10,248 nucleotides of DNA from Treponema sp. (GCA_016297415.1 JAEDGQ010000074.1:1-10248), one strand, 5' to 3'; numbered from the stretch's first letter, positions 1 through 7,176 are shown. Made by a program: numbers and translations. The notes: generated by a model not told the origin, from the letters alone.

Positions 1-4
1 CTTT

Positions 5-29
5 ATTCTTTTTATGAATCAAAAAGAAT
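5..29. other. AT-rich perfect hairpin of unknown role
   Basis: Bases 5-13 (ATTCTTTTT) are exactly complementary to 21-29 (AAAAAGAAT) with a 7-base loop, giving a 9-bp AT-rich stem. It lies beyond the pyrF terminator on the minus strand. It could belong to a neighbouring transcription unit outside the window, and with so few GC pairs it may have no function. Confidence 0.3.
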
Positions 30-45
30 CTCAGTAAAATAATTA

Positions 46-84
46 AAAGCCTTCCGGCACTTCACTGATGATTCGGAAGGCTTT
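46..84 (-). terminator. Rho-independent terminator of pyrF
   Basis: Bases 46-56 (AAAGCCTTCCG) pair perfectly with 74-84 (CGGAAGGCTTT), forming an 11-bp stem with a 17-base loop. Read on the minus strand, the stem is followed by TTTTAATTATTTT, a T-rich tract typical of intrinsic termination. It starts about 20 bases beyond the pyrF stop codon at 106-108. On the plus strand the following bases (CATTTTC) are a weaker T-tract, so it may also stop transcription arriving from the left. Confidence 0.85.
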
Positions 85-105
85 CATTTTCAGTAAAAAA
101 CTGTA

Positions 106-1041
106 TTACAGTCCCAGTTCTTTTTTTGCGCCAAGAAGATCTTCTTTTGCTGCAATACATGCACGGCCTGCAGCACCAACAATGTCTCTCAGGCAGAGAG
201 TACCTGCATCCCGGGCTTCGGCAATCTGTGCATCTTTTTTCCATGCACACAAAATTCCGCGGCTTGAGTTTACTGTACCACCGGCTTTGTCCAGAAGTGT
301 GGCAGCAATACGGGCAGCTCCACCCTGTGCACCATAACCAGGAATCAGGAAGAACATGTCTGGATAAGCGTCACGGAGAAGACGTGCATCGCTTTCTTCT
401 GTACAGCCTACTACTGCACCAACTGGAGAACATTTCTGTCCTTCGTAAACTGCAGCAAATTCATCACCAATGCGTTTAAGTTCATCCCCAGTGCGGTCAA
501 GAACACGACCGCCGGCTTTAAGTTCCTGCTGTTCAATATCAACCATTCCAGGATTTGAAGTACGGAGAAGAACGAAAATTCCTTTTCCGCCTGTTTTAGG
601 TCCACAATATTCTGTAAATGGCTTTAATGTATCAAAACCCATGTAAGGGTTAATTGTAATAATGTCTGTTTCAAAATCTGCACCTGCGCCAAAATGAGCA
701 CGGGCATAAGCTTTTGCTGTGTCTGCAATGTCACCCCGCTTAATGTCAGAAATTGCAATAAATCCTGCTTCACGCACTGCTTTTACAGTTTTAACATAAG
801 CTTCAAGGCCAGCCATTCCCAATGCTTCGTAATAAGCAATCTGGATTTTAAAACAACAGGCACTTTTATCGGCAGCAACCTGTCTGATAATTTCCTTGTT
901 GTAAGCAAAAATAGCTTCTGCTGGAGATGCAAAGTTATTTAATACTGATTCTGGAAGATAAGATGGATCTGTATCCAAACCAACACATAAAGGTCCGTTT
1001 TTAAGAGCTGCTTCCTGCAGCAATTCCATTGTATGTTTCAT
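106..1041 (-). CDS. pyrF: Orotidine-5'-phosphate decarboxylase (type 2 subfamily)
   Basis: This enzyme decarboxylates OMP to UMP, the last step of de novo pyrimidine synthesis, in the cytoplasm. The 311-residue product carries the family landmarks in order: GLDTDP at 21-26, the catalytic DIKRGDI at 99-105 (K101 and D104 in the conserved D-x-K-x-x-D array), NPYMGFD at 131-137, IPGYGAQGG at 233-241 and NSSRGIL at 258-264 for phosphate binding. The length of about 310 residues and the KRGDI context fit the longer type 2 subfamily rather than the roughly 230-residue E. coli form. The frame stays open upstream to an ATG at 1086, but those 15 residues are lysine-rich and unlike the family. The start at 1041 gives a normal N-terminus and sits 7 bases below a TAAAAT box, with no Shine-Dalgarno. 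The gene stands alone, divergent from the NlpC gene, and ends in a strong terminator. Confidence 0.96.
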   Translation of the reverse strand: MKHTMELLQEAALKNGPLCVGLDTDPSYLPESVLNNFASPAEAIFAYNKEIIRQVAADKSACCFKIQIAYYEALGMAGLEAYVKTVKAVREAGFIAISDIKRGDIADTAKAYARAHFGAGADFETDIITINPYMGFDTLKPFTEYCGPKTGGKGIFVLLRTSNPGMVDIEQQELKAGGRVLDRTGDELKRIGDEFAAVYEGQKCSPVGAVVGCTEESDARLLRDAYPDMFFLIPGYGAQGGAARIAATLLDKAGGTVNSSRGILCAWKKDAQIAEARDAGTLCLRDIVGAAGRACIAAKEDLLGAKKELGL

Positions 1042-1048
1042 AAGAAAG

Positions 1049-1077
1049 ATTTTATCACCTTTTTTTAATGTAATAAA
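1049..1077 (-). promoter_or_regulatory. Putative pyrF promoter, predicted leaderless
   Basis: On the minus strand TAAAAT (1054-1049) ends 7 bases before the pyrF ATG (1041). At 17-bp spacing the -35 position reads TTTATT (1077-1072), matching only three of six consensus bases. No Shine-Dalgarno precedes the ATG. If the hexamer is the -10 element, transcription would start at or next to the start codon. Confidence 0.45.
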
Positions 1078-1079
1078 TA

Positions 1080-1110
1080 TGGCCACAGCAGGAAAAAAAA
1101 CCGATAATAT
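1080..1110 (+). promoter_or_regulatory. Putative promoter of the NlpC/P60 operon, predicted leaderless
   Basis: TGGCCA (1080-1085) and GATAAT (1103-1108) are separated by 17 bp, matching four and five of six consensus bases respectively. The overlapping TAATAT (1105-1110) ends 6 bases before the ATG at 1117. There is no Shine-Dalgarno in AAGTGT-ATG, so the transcript should begin at or within a couple of bases of the start codon. The promoter is divergent from, and interleaved with, that of pyrF. Confidence 0.5.
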
Positions 1111-1116
1111 AAGTGT

Positions 1117-2280
1117 ATGACTAGAGAAACAAGAAACCGAACAATTTTAATCGCAAGCCTTATTGGCCTGGTACTATTTACACCAAGAGTCTGCGCTCAG
1201 ACTTCCAGAGAACAGGCTGCAAAAGCAGCAGAAACAAGAAAAATCTTCGTTGACTACGGCAAAAAATACATCGGCTGCCCTTATGTAAGCGGCGCCACAG
1301 GTCCAGCCTCTTTTGACTGCTCCGGCTTTGTTTACACAGTTGCCAGAGAATCAATCGGCGTACAGATTCCGCGTCAGGTAAAAAACATCTACAAATTCTG
1401 CACCATTATCGAAGACAGCCATCGGGAACCAGGAGACCTTGTTTTCTTCAAGACAACTTCTTCTCCAGAAGCAAGTCACATCGGCATCTACATCGGCAAC
1501 AACCAGTTCCTTAACTGCGCTTCTGACGGCCCCAACACAGGCGTAATCGTAAGTTCACTTAAAGAAGGCTACTGGAAAGGCAAATATTACAAAACAGGCC
1601 GGTTCCTGCCTTCATCCAAAGTAAAAGAAAACTCTGCATCAGGATCCCTTTCTTCCACTTCCGGCACTTCTCCAGTATCAGGCACTCCAGTCAATGCTTC
1701 TCAGGCTCCCGCTTCGTCTGCAGGCAGTTCATCTTCAAAAACAACAGCCTTTGATCAGGCAAAGGGTGATACATTTTTAAGCCGCATAGTTTTAGACGGT
1801 ATGTTTGCAGGCGACTGGAACTTCTTTACACCTGAAGATTTTCGTCTGGTTTTCCGCGGACTTACAGGCACAGTTCATGCCACATACAATGGAAAAAACA
1901 TAAAGCCTGGAATCGGTTCAATTGTCCGCTGGGATTCAGGCACAGGCGTAATTCAGCTTCCCGTAATTTTCAGCATTACACTCAGCGATTATTTCCGTGT
2001 TTTTGCAGGCCCTGTATTTACACTTGGTTCTCCAAGTCTTCCAGGCAACAGCGGAGAAGACATTAAAGCATCAGTTTTTCCTGGAACTCTGGGAGTCTGC
2101 TTTAATTCACCTTCTTTTAAGGCAGGTTCAATGGATGTAAGCCTTGCGCAGGACATTCACTACAATGTTTACAACAAACAGAACGGAGCGGCATTAAGTC
2201 CTCTCAAAACTGCAGCTTCAGGTCTTGTATTTTCTACAGGTCTTCGTGTAACTTTTCCTCTGGTTTCGTTGCTTAAATAA
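1117..2280 (+). CDS. Secreted NlpC/P60 peptidase with a C-terminal barrel-like domain
   Basis: Likely a cell-wall peptidase cleaving within peptide stems of peptidoglycan. Residues 9-21 form a hydrophobic signal segment with probable cleavage after VCA at 25-27. Residues 40-160 are an NlpC/P60 domain: the catalytic cysteine is C68 in DCSGF (67-71), REPGDLVFF lies at 103-111, and the histidine is H121 in HIGIYIG. The usual third residue, a histidine in Spr-type enzymes, appears to be N133 in FLNCAS, which is tolerated in some members. A Ser/Pro/Thr-rich linker covers about 165-210. The remaining 180 residues show alternating hydrophobic and polar stretches with many Gly and aromatic residues and end in GLRVTFPLVSLLK; this resembles an outer-membrane beta-barrel or strand-rich domain, but that is inference. 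It is the first gene of a plus-strand cluster, 11 bp before the lipoprotein gene. The peptidase call is secure; the tail's role is unknown. Confidence 0.88.
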   Translation: MTRETRNRTILIASLIGLVLFTPRVCAQTSREQAAKAAETRKIFVDYGKKYIGCPYVSGATGPASFDCSGFVYTVARESIGVQIPRQVKNIYKFCTIIEDSHREPGDLVFFKTTSSPEASHIGIYIGNNQFLNCASDGPNTGVIVSSLKEGYWKGKYYKTGRFLPSSKVKENSASGSLSSTSGTSPVSGTPVNASQAPASSAGSSSSKTTAFDQAKGDTFLSRIVLDGMFAGDWNFFTPEDFRLVFRGLTGTVHATYNGKNIKPGIGSIVRWDSGTGVIQLPVIFSITLSDYFRVFAGPVFTLGSPSLPGNSGEDIKASVFPGTLGVCFNSPSFKAGSMDVSLAQDIHYNVYNKQNGAALSPLKTAASGLVFSTGLRVTFPLVSLLK

Positions 2281-2281
2281 C

Positions 2282-2286
2282 AGAGG
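2282..2286 (+). promoter_or_regulatory. Shine-Dalgarno of the lipoprotein gene
   Basis: AGAGG sits 5 bases before the ATG at 2292, inside the 11-bp gap after the NlpC gene. Its presence here and absence at the first gene of the cluster supports a multi-gene transcript. Confidence 0.7.
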
Positions 2287-2291
2287 TTAAA

Positions 2292-2963
2292 ATGAAAAAA
2301 CTTAAAAACTCACTGGCTCTCCTTCTCTCATCTGCAGCATTGTTTTTTACAGCCTGCAATCCTGTAATCACAGTTACAGCTTCAGGTTCAGACAGTGCAG
2401 ACATTACTTTTTTGGGAGGCTTTTCAAAAAAAGGAACTGAAGCTTTCTACGAACTTACCTCTTCACTTTCAGATTCACCTTCTTCATCTGCAGGAACACT
2501 TTTTTCCGCAGAAGACGTACAGCTTTTTATGACAGCAGCCGGAGTTTCTTCCGTTACAGCAGCAGTTTCTCCTGCAGGAATTGCCCAGTCAAAAGGAACA
2601 ATTCCTTCCATAAGCAAAAACCAGCTTTCAAAATCAGGAGTTTTAACAAGAACTGCCGGCTCCCTTAAACTTACACTTGGTCCTGAACAGATTCTTTCAA
2701 TTTACGAAAGCCTTAACGAAGAAAGCCAGGGTTATCTGGATCTGCTTTTAATTCCAGCAACAACAGGCGATGTTTTAACACAGGCCGAATACAAAGAACT
2801 TCTTTCAGGACTTTATGGCCCGGAACTTGCAGACGAAATCCTTAACGGCAAAATGACAGTTACCTTAAAAAGCCCTGACGGAAAAAAATCTACAGAAGCC
2901 TCCATCACTCTCGGAGAACTTTTTACACTTACTGCTCCAAAATCCTGGTCAGTTAACTGGTAA
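2292..2963 (+). CDS. Putative lipoprotein of unknown function
   Basis: I do not recognise the family. The 223-residue product starts MKKLKNSL, followed by a hydrophobic run and FFTAC ending at C22. This fits a relaxed spirochaete-type lipobox, so the mature protein is probably lipid-anchored at residue 22 on the periplasmic or outer face. The mature part is Ser/Ala/Thr-rich without transmembrane segments. It includes a serine-rich stretch around residues 56-68 and a helical, acidic section about 130-190 containing ESLNEESQGYLDLLL and AEYKELLSGLYGPELADEIL. It ends in SWSVNW. The AGAGG ribosome-binding site and the 11-bp distance to the upstream NlpC/P60 gene imply co-transcription, so an envelope or wall-related job is plausible but only by association. 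Confidence 0.75.
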   Translation: MKKLKNSLALLLSSAALFFTACNPVITVTASGSDSADITFLGGFSKKGTEAFYELTSSLSDSPSSSAGTLFSAEDVQLFMTAAGVSSVTAAVSPAGIAQSKGTIPSISKNQLSKSGVLTRTAGSLKLTLGPEQILSIYESLNEESQGYLDLLLIPATTGDVLTQAEYKELLSGLYGPELADEILNGKMTVTLKSPDGKKSTEASITLGELFTLTAPKSWSVNW

Positions 2964-2990
2964 AATCCTACAATAGTTCTGAGGAAAAAA

Positions 2991-3197
2991 ATGGATAAAG
3001 AAACAGAAGACCGCTTTATTGCCCTTGAGACAAAAATTGCCTACATGGACGCTTTTATTGCACAGCTTCAGGAAGAAGTTGTATCTCACCAGAAGCAGAT
3101 TGAAATTCTCCGCACCGAAAATCAGATTCTCTCAAGCCGCATCAAAGATTTAAGCGAAAACGAAGAAATTCCAAACCGCAGGCCTCCTCATTATTAA
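2991..3197 (+). CDS. slyX: SlyX-family small coiled-coil protein
   Basis: A 68-residue protein whose first ~55 residues show heptad spacing of hydrophobics (ALETKIAYMDAFIAQLQEEV and onwards), predicting a coiled coil. It ends in the short proline-rich RRPPHY. SlyX of E. coli has the same plan: small size, an early ALE-x-x-x-A-F/Y/M pattern, and a C-terminal PPPHY. The biochemical role of SlyX is not established; the name comes from genetic proximity to slyD and phage lysis in E. coli. A GAGG Shine-Dalgarno at 2981-2984 precedes the ATG, and the gene lies 27 bp after the lipoprotein gene, so it is probably the third gene of that operon. A GC-rich repeat follows 11 bases after its stop. Confidence 0.8.
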   Translation: MDKETEDRFIALETKIAYMDAFIAQLQEEVVSHQKQIEILRTENQILSSRIKDLSENEEIPNRRPPHY

Positions 3198-3208
3198 TAA
3201 AAAACAAA

Positions 3209-3312
3209 GGGCGTCCCCCGCAAGCGGGTCGGGTGCTGCAGGGTTCCGGCTTTCGCCTCCATTACTACGCTGCGCTCCGTAACGGCTTCGCCGCCCTTCC
3301 GCCCCCTGACGC
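3209..3312. repeat. 104-bp GC-rich structured intergenic repeat (REP/MITE-like)
   Basis: This stretch runs from GGGCGTCCCCC to CCCCCTGACGC and is markedly richer in G and C than anything around it. Its outermost GCGTC (3211-3215) and GACGC (3308-3312) are complementary. Inside are compact hairpins such as CCCGC-AA-GCGGG (3217-3228) and CGGC-TTC-GCCG (3283-3293), plus TTAC/GTAA around CTACGCTGCGCTCC. It has no ORF of its own. I recall GGGCGT…CTGACGC repeats in many copies between genes of rumen and gut Treponema, but that is memory and untested here. It separates slyX from the pseudouridine synthase gene and could attenuate transcription or stabilise the upstream message. Confidence 0.7.
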
Positions 3313-3323
3313 ATTTTCAAACT

Positions 3324-3327
3324 GGAG
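3324..3327 (+). promoter_or_regulatory. Shine-Dalgarno of the RluA-family gene
   Basis: GGAG is followed by ATAAC and the ATG at 3333, normal spacing. It fixes the start and shows this gene has a leader, either from read-through across the GC-rich repeat or from a promoter within it; no clear -10/-35 pair is visible between 3312 and 3333. Confidence 0.65.
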
Positions 3328-3332
3328 ATAAC

Positions 3333-4280
3333 ATGAAAAATTCAACAATAGCAAAATCCCCCGCAAAAAAAGACTTTGGAAAAGAACATATCGAAATCCT
3401 CTACGAAGACGAATACATCTGTGTAATCAATAAACCAACAGGACTTTTAAGCGTTCCTTATCCAGGAAGCCGTGCCAGAACGGCACAGCAGCTTCTTGAA
3501 GATTTAATGCGCAAAAACGGAACTTTCAACAACAAACATAAACCTTTCCCAGTTCATCGTCTGGACAGAGATACCTCTGGTGTAATGATGTTTGCCCTTA
3601 CAGAAACAGCCCAGAAAAAAATCATGGACAGCTGGCATCAGATGGTTACAGAACGGCTTTATCACGCAGTTGCAGAAAATCCAAAAAATAAAATTCTTCT
3701 TCTTCCCCCAGAAGGCCTTATTGATGATGAACTGGCCTTTAACAGCCACAATATTGGATTTGTACCAAAAGAAGCGGACAAGCCAAAACACAAAGGCGAA
3801 AACAGCCCCTTTAAAACAGTAGCTGCCAGAACAAACTACAAAATTCTTGCGGCAGGACCAACTCACTCTCTGTTCCAGCTTTCCCTGGACACAGGAAAGA
3901 AAAACCAGATTCGCGCCCACCTGGCAGGAAAAGGTTATCCGCTGGCAGGAGATGAAAACTACAGGGCAAGAACAGACCACTTCGGACGCCTTTGCCTTCA
4001 TGCCCGCACCCTGGAATTTAATCATCCCTTTACAGGCAAACACATGAAGTTTGAAGTCCCTGAAAGTGAAGAATGGCTTACTTATGTTCAGAAAGGCGAT
4101 TCACATCCGGTAACACCAGTCTGGATTCAGGAATTAAACAGACAGTTTGACAACGGAGCCGGCGAACACTTCCACAAACAGGGACAGGAAGAACAGACCC
4201 TCCAGCTGGGACCAAAAAGATTAAGCAAAAAAGAAAAAGCTCACATGAACTTTATTGAACAGGGAAAACGCAGAAGATAA
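3333..4280 (+). CDS. RluA-family RNA pseudouridine synthase
   Basis: This family isomerises specific uridines in rRNA or tRNA to pseudouridine. The 315-residue product has the expected blocks: YEDEYICVINKPTGLL (25-40), HRLDRDTSG (75-83) with catalytic D78, ERLYHAV (107-113), LDTGKKNQIRAHL (185-197), and LCLHARTLEFNHPFTG (220-235). There is no S4 RNA-binding domain before the catalytic core, unlike RluC and RluD, so it is closer in plan to RluA/TruC-type enzymes; the exact target base cannot be assigned. The catalytic core ends near 245. A further 70 residues, including a Gln/Glu-rich stretch and a basic tail (KRLSKKEKAHMNF, GKRRR), form an extension that probably touches RNA, which is inference. 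It has a clear Shine-Dalgarno. Its stop codon lies two bases from the convergent nnr stop, with no terminator visible between them. Confidence 0.9.
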   Translation: MKNSTIAKSPAKKDFGKEHIEILYEDEYICVINKPTGLLSVPYPGSRARTAQQLLEDLMRKNGTFNNKHKPFPVHRLDRDTSGVMMFALTETAQKKIMDSWHQMVTERLYHAVAENPKNKILLLPPEGLIDDELAFNSHNIGFVPKEADKPKHKGENSPFKTVAARTNYKILAAGPTHSLFQLSLDTGKKNQIRAHLAGKGYPLAGDENYRARTDHFGRLCLHARTLEFNHPFTGKHMKFEVPESEEWLTYVQKGDSHPVTPVWIQELNRQFDNGAGEHFHKQGQEEQTLQLGPKRLSKKEKAHMNFIEQGKRRR

Positions 4281-4282
4281 GA

Positions 4283-5767
4283 CTACTCTCCAAGCTCTGC
4301 TATGGCCTTAATCAGATCAGAAGGTGTCATAGAATAGTCACACTTAATTTTTCTGCTGGCCATGGCGTGCATCCAGGAACCTGTTACTGCATATTTGTAA
4401 AAGTGTTCCTTATCCTCAGTTTTCTGGGCCATAAGAGCGCAGATTACACCGCTTAAAACGTCCCCGCTTCCTGCCTTTGCAAGACAAGGCTTTCCAAGGG
4501 GATTAATTATAAGATTCATACTGTCTTTTCTGAAAAAGCCGATTACAGGATTTGCACCTTTTACAAGAAGAACAGCACCAGGGTATTTTCTGCAGAATTT
4601 TTCAATCAATTCAGGGCGTTTAGAAACACATTCACTAACAGAATATTCTCCAAAACCACAGATTTTTAAAAGGGACTGAAACTCTTTTGGGTGAGGAGTA
4701 AGCACAACATTTGAAGGCCGTTTTTCCAGAACAGAACGGATTTTTTCACTGTAAAAAGCATCCGCATCAATTACACATGGAATATCTTTGTGGCTCAGAA
4801 CAAAATCAAACCATTCATCCAGAGCCTTTGAATTGCGGCCCAGCCCCATTCCAAAAGCAACAGCAGTACAGTTTTGTGGAACTTCGCTGCTGTTCATAAG
4901 CTCCATGGGAACATCAATTTTTTCAGAAGAAACAAGGGTTACAAGTCCAGCTCCAGACCGTAAGGCTGCAGAACCTGCAATCAAGGCTGCTCCTGTTTTT
5001 TCTCCGGCAGCAATTACTGCGTGACCGAAAGACCCTTTATTTACACAGTTTTTTCTGTGAGGAAGATTAATATTTTCATTCTCTTCCAGAATACATGCAG
5101 CTTCCTTTACTTCAATGCCGGATGCATTTTCAAAAAATTCTCTTGTGACACCAAGATCTGCAACAACAATCTTTCCTGTGTAATCTTTTGCAGCATCACT
5201 GTAAAGGCCCATTTTAAGGGCACCCATAGTTACAGTTACATCTGCACAAAAAGTTCCTTCAGATACATTGCCTTCTGCATCAATTCCACTGGGAATATCA
5301 CAGGCAACTTTTACAGCTTTCAGGGAATTTACAGCCTTCATCAGCTTCTGTATTTTTTTATCAAGTTCACCATGGAAGCCGCTGCCAAAAACACAGTCTG
5401 CAACAAAATCAGCATTTTCAAGCAGTTTCTGGTAACTCAGACCTATTTCCTTAAATTCAACTCCAGTTCTGGCTGCAGTTTCACTCTGAAACTGACATAA
5501 AGGAGAAGAAGGTTCACCACACTGAATTACATCCACATTCATCATTCTGGAATTTAACCGGCGGGCAAGAGCATAACCGTCAGCACCATTGTTTCCCCTG
5601 CCACAGAGAATCACCACATTTATTTTCTCTGCATCAGTTTTAATGTTTTCAAAAATAGTTTTTTCAAGGGCTGCAGCTGCATTTTCCATCATAATTTCTT
5701 CAGTAAGACCATAAGATTTACGGCAGGCAGCATCCAGCAGGCGTGTGTCAGAAAAAAGCTTAAACAT
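4283..5767 (-). CDS. nnr: Bifunctional NAD(P)HX epimerase / ADP-dependent NAD(P)HX dehydratase
   Basis: A cofactor repair enzyme: the N-terminal YjeF_N domain epimerises R- and S-NAD(P)HX, and the C-terminal ribokinase-like domain (YjeF_C/CARKD) dehydrates S-NAD(P)HX back to NAD(P)H using ADP. The 494-residue length fits the fused form. N-terminal markers are LTEEIMMENA (21-30), GRGNNGADGY (56-65) and DIPSGID (157-163). C-terminal markers are KGSFGHAVIAAG (244-255), SGAGLVTL (271-278), AFGMGLGRN (304-312), VIDADAF (332-338), LTPHPKEF (356-363), LVKGAN (401-406) and AKAGSGDVLSG (430-440), with D436 the likely catalytic aspartate. The latter motif is often TGGTGDVLAG; the substitutions look mild. 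A perfect TATAAT ends 6 bases before the ATG and no Shine-Dalgarno is present, so nnr may be transcribed separately from the MATE gene 35 bp upstream. Confidence 0.95.
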   Translation of the reverse strand: MFKLFSDTRLLDAACRKSYGLTEEIMMENAAAALEKTIFENIKTDAEKINVVILCGRGNNGADGYALARRLNSRMMNVDVIQCGEPSSPLCQFQSETAARTGVEFKEIGLSYQKLLENADFVADCVFGSGFHGELDKKIQKLMKAVNSLKAVKVACDIPSGIDAEGNVSEGTFCADVTVTMGALKMGLYSDAAKDYTGKIVVADLGVTREFFENASGIEVKEAACILEENENINLPHRKNCVNKGSFGHAVIAAGEKTGAALIAGSAALRSGAGLVTLVSSEKIDVPMELMNSSEVPQNCTAVAFGMGLGRNSKALDEWFDFVLSHKDIPCVIDADAFYSEKIRSVLEKRPSNVVLTPHPKEFQSLLKICGFGEYSVSECVSKRPELIEKFCRKYPGAVLLVKGANPVIGFFRKDSMNLIINPLGKPCLAKAGSGDVLSGVICALMAQKTEDKEHFYKYAVTGSWMHAMASRKIKCDYSMTPSDLIKAIAELGE

Positions 5768-5773
5768 ATTTTT

Positions 5774-5802
5774 ATTATAGCACAGATTTATTCTGGAATA
5801 TT
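5774..5802 (-). promoter_or_regulatory. Putative nnr promoter, predicted leaderless
   Basis: On the minus strand a perfect TATAAT (5779-5774) is followed by AAAAAT and the nnr ATG. The -35 position at 17-bp spacing (AATATT) does not resemble consensus. The box lies in the 35-bp gap after the MATE stop codon and would let nnr be made as a leaderless message independent of the genes upstream. Confidence 0.5.
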
Positions 5803-7176
5803 TTAAATGACTTTTTTATCAAGCCAGCGTTTACCCATAAAGCGTCCAAGGAACATAGCTCCACGGAAAACCCAGTCAATGTACATACCAATCCAGATAC
5901 CATAAAGAGCATATTCCTCATGATCCGGGAAGCGGCCAAGAAGATATTTAGAAATAAGATAACTTCCACCAACACGGAACGCCCACATACCAGCCAGGGA
6001 CCAGATCATAGTATATTTAGCATCTCCTGCTCCCCGAAGAATGTTTGGCATTGTAAAACTCATAGCCCAGAAAAGCATGTTTGCAATCATACAGGTACGG
6101 ATAACACCAACAGACAGACTGCTTATGTCTTCAGCCAGTTTGAAGATTTTTACACACTGAGGAGCAAAAATCAGAATGAAAATTCCAGTAATACACATTC
6201 CGGCATAAGACAGATACATCATCAGACGGCCGTATTTTTTGGCCTGCTGTTTTTCACCGGCACCAATACACTGACCAACGATTGTAACACTGGCAAGACC
6301 AACTGCATTTCCAGGAATGTTAGAAAAACTGCACACAGAATTAGAAATAGCGTTAGCTGCAATTGCCACAGAGCCAAAGCCAGACATAAAGGAATAAACA
6401 AGAGTTTTACCAACATGGAAAATAGAGTTTTCAATTCCGCTTGGAACTGCAACTTTCAGGATTTTTCCAATAAGCCCCAGATTAATTTCTACCTTCCACA
6501 ATTCTTTAAGGTGAATGGGCCATTTTCTGTTTTTAAGAATTACAATCATAATTAAAGCTGCAATTCCACGACTGACAAGTGTTGAAATACCTGCACCTGC
6601 AACTCCGGCTTTTAATCCGTAAATCAAAAGAGCATTTCCGGCAACATTAATAACATTCATTACAATGCTGACTTTTAAGCTGATTTTGGAATTTCCCATG
6701 GAACGGCACAAAGCGGCACAGGAATTATAAATACCGATTAAAGGGAAGGAAAAAAGAATCCAGACAAAATAATTCAGGGCATTTGTCATAATGTCTGCTT
6801 CGATTCCGCCAAAAATGCCGCCGATAATAAACCGTCTTAAAGGAAGACAAATTGCAATAATCATAACACCAACGGCACAGCATAAATAAAGAAGCTGCTT
6901 TGCAGAACGACAGGCCTGATCTTCCTCTTTGTGACCAAGATACTGACTTGCAACAACGGCACCACCAGTAGCAAAAGCTGCAAAAAGCTGAATAACAAGC
7001 TGCCCCAGCTGGTCAATCAGACTGACAGCAGAAACACCAGGGGCACCAATGGAGCTGACCATAATTGTGTCACAAATACCGATTGTCATAGCCAGAAACT
7101 GTTCTGCAACAAGGGGCAGTACAAGGCAAACGAGAAATTTTTTTGTAAAAAAAGGTTTCGAATTATTCTGAATCAT
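5803..7176 (-). CDS. MATE-family multidrug/Na+ or H+ antiporter
   Basis: An inner-membrane exporter of the MATE group, which couples efflux of organic cations or other compounds to Na+ or H+ entry; the substrate cannot be told. The 457 residues are almost entirely hydrophobic helices, consistent with about 12 membrane segments. The two halves repeat a pattern: ASQYLGHKEEDQA (76-88) in the first and VGQCIGAGEKQQA (300-312) in the second, as expected of the internal duplication. LRGAGDAKY (380-388) is the common MATE loop motif, and the C-terminus is basic (GKRWLDKK). The start overlaps the last 14 bases of the MscS-type gene in another frame and has no Shine-Dalgarno, which points to translational coupling. 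The next in-frame Met is residue 30, inside the first membrane helix, so the assigned start is preferred. Confidence 0.92.
   Translation of the reverse strand: MIQNNSKPFFTKKFLVCLVLPLVAEQFLAMTIGICDTIMVSSIGAPGVSAVSLIDQLGQLVIQLFAAFATGGAVVASQYLGHKEEDQACRSAKQLLYLCCAVGVMIIAICLPLRRFIIGGIFGGIEADIMTNALNYFVWILFSFPLIGIYNSCAALCRSMGNSKISLKVSIVMNVINVAGNALLIYGLKAGVAGAGISTLVSRGIAALIMIVILKNRKWPIHLKELWKVEINLGLIGKILKVAVPSGIENSIFHVGKTLVYSFMSGFGSVAIAANAISNSVCSFSNIPGNAVGLASVTIVGQCIGAGEKQQAKKYGRLMMYLSYAGMCITGIFILIFAPQCVKIFKLAEDISSLSVGVIRTCMIANMLFWAMSFTMPNILRGAGDAKYTMIWSLAGMWAFRVGGSYLISKYLLGRFPDHEEYALYGIWIGMYIDWVFRGAMFLGRFMGKRWLDKKVI

Noticed and set aside
1042..1086. Upstream ATG at 1086 for pyrF
   Set aside because: It adds 15 family-unlike residues and covers the likely -10 box; the start at 1041 gives the normal N-terminus.
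3504..4043. 179-codon minus-strand ORF opposite the pseudouridine synthase gene
   Set aside because: Antisense to strong RluA-family motifs; composition is biased and nothing in it is recognisable.
5021..5500. 159-codon plus-strand ORF opposite nnr
   Set aside because: It lies wholly antisense to a well-supported gene, has a Cys/Phe/Ser-rich low-information product and no ribosome-binding site; it is a shadow of nnr codon usage.
5920..6555. 211-codon plus-strand ORF opposite the MATE gene
   Set aside because: The product is Asn/Thr/His-rich, as expected from reverse-complemented membrane-protein codons; no motif is visible.
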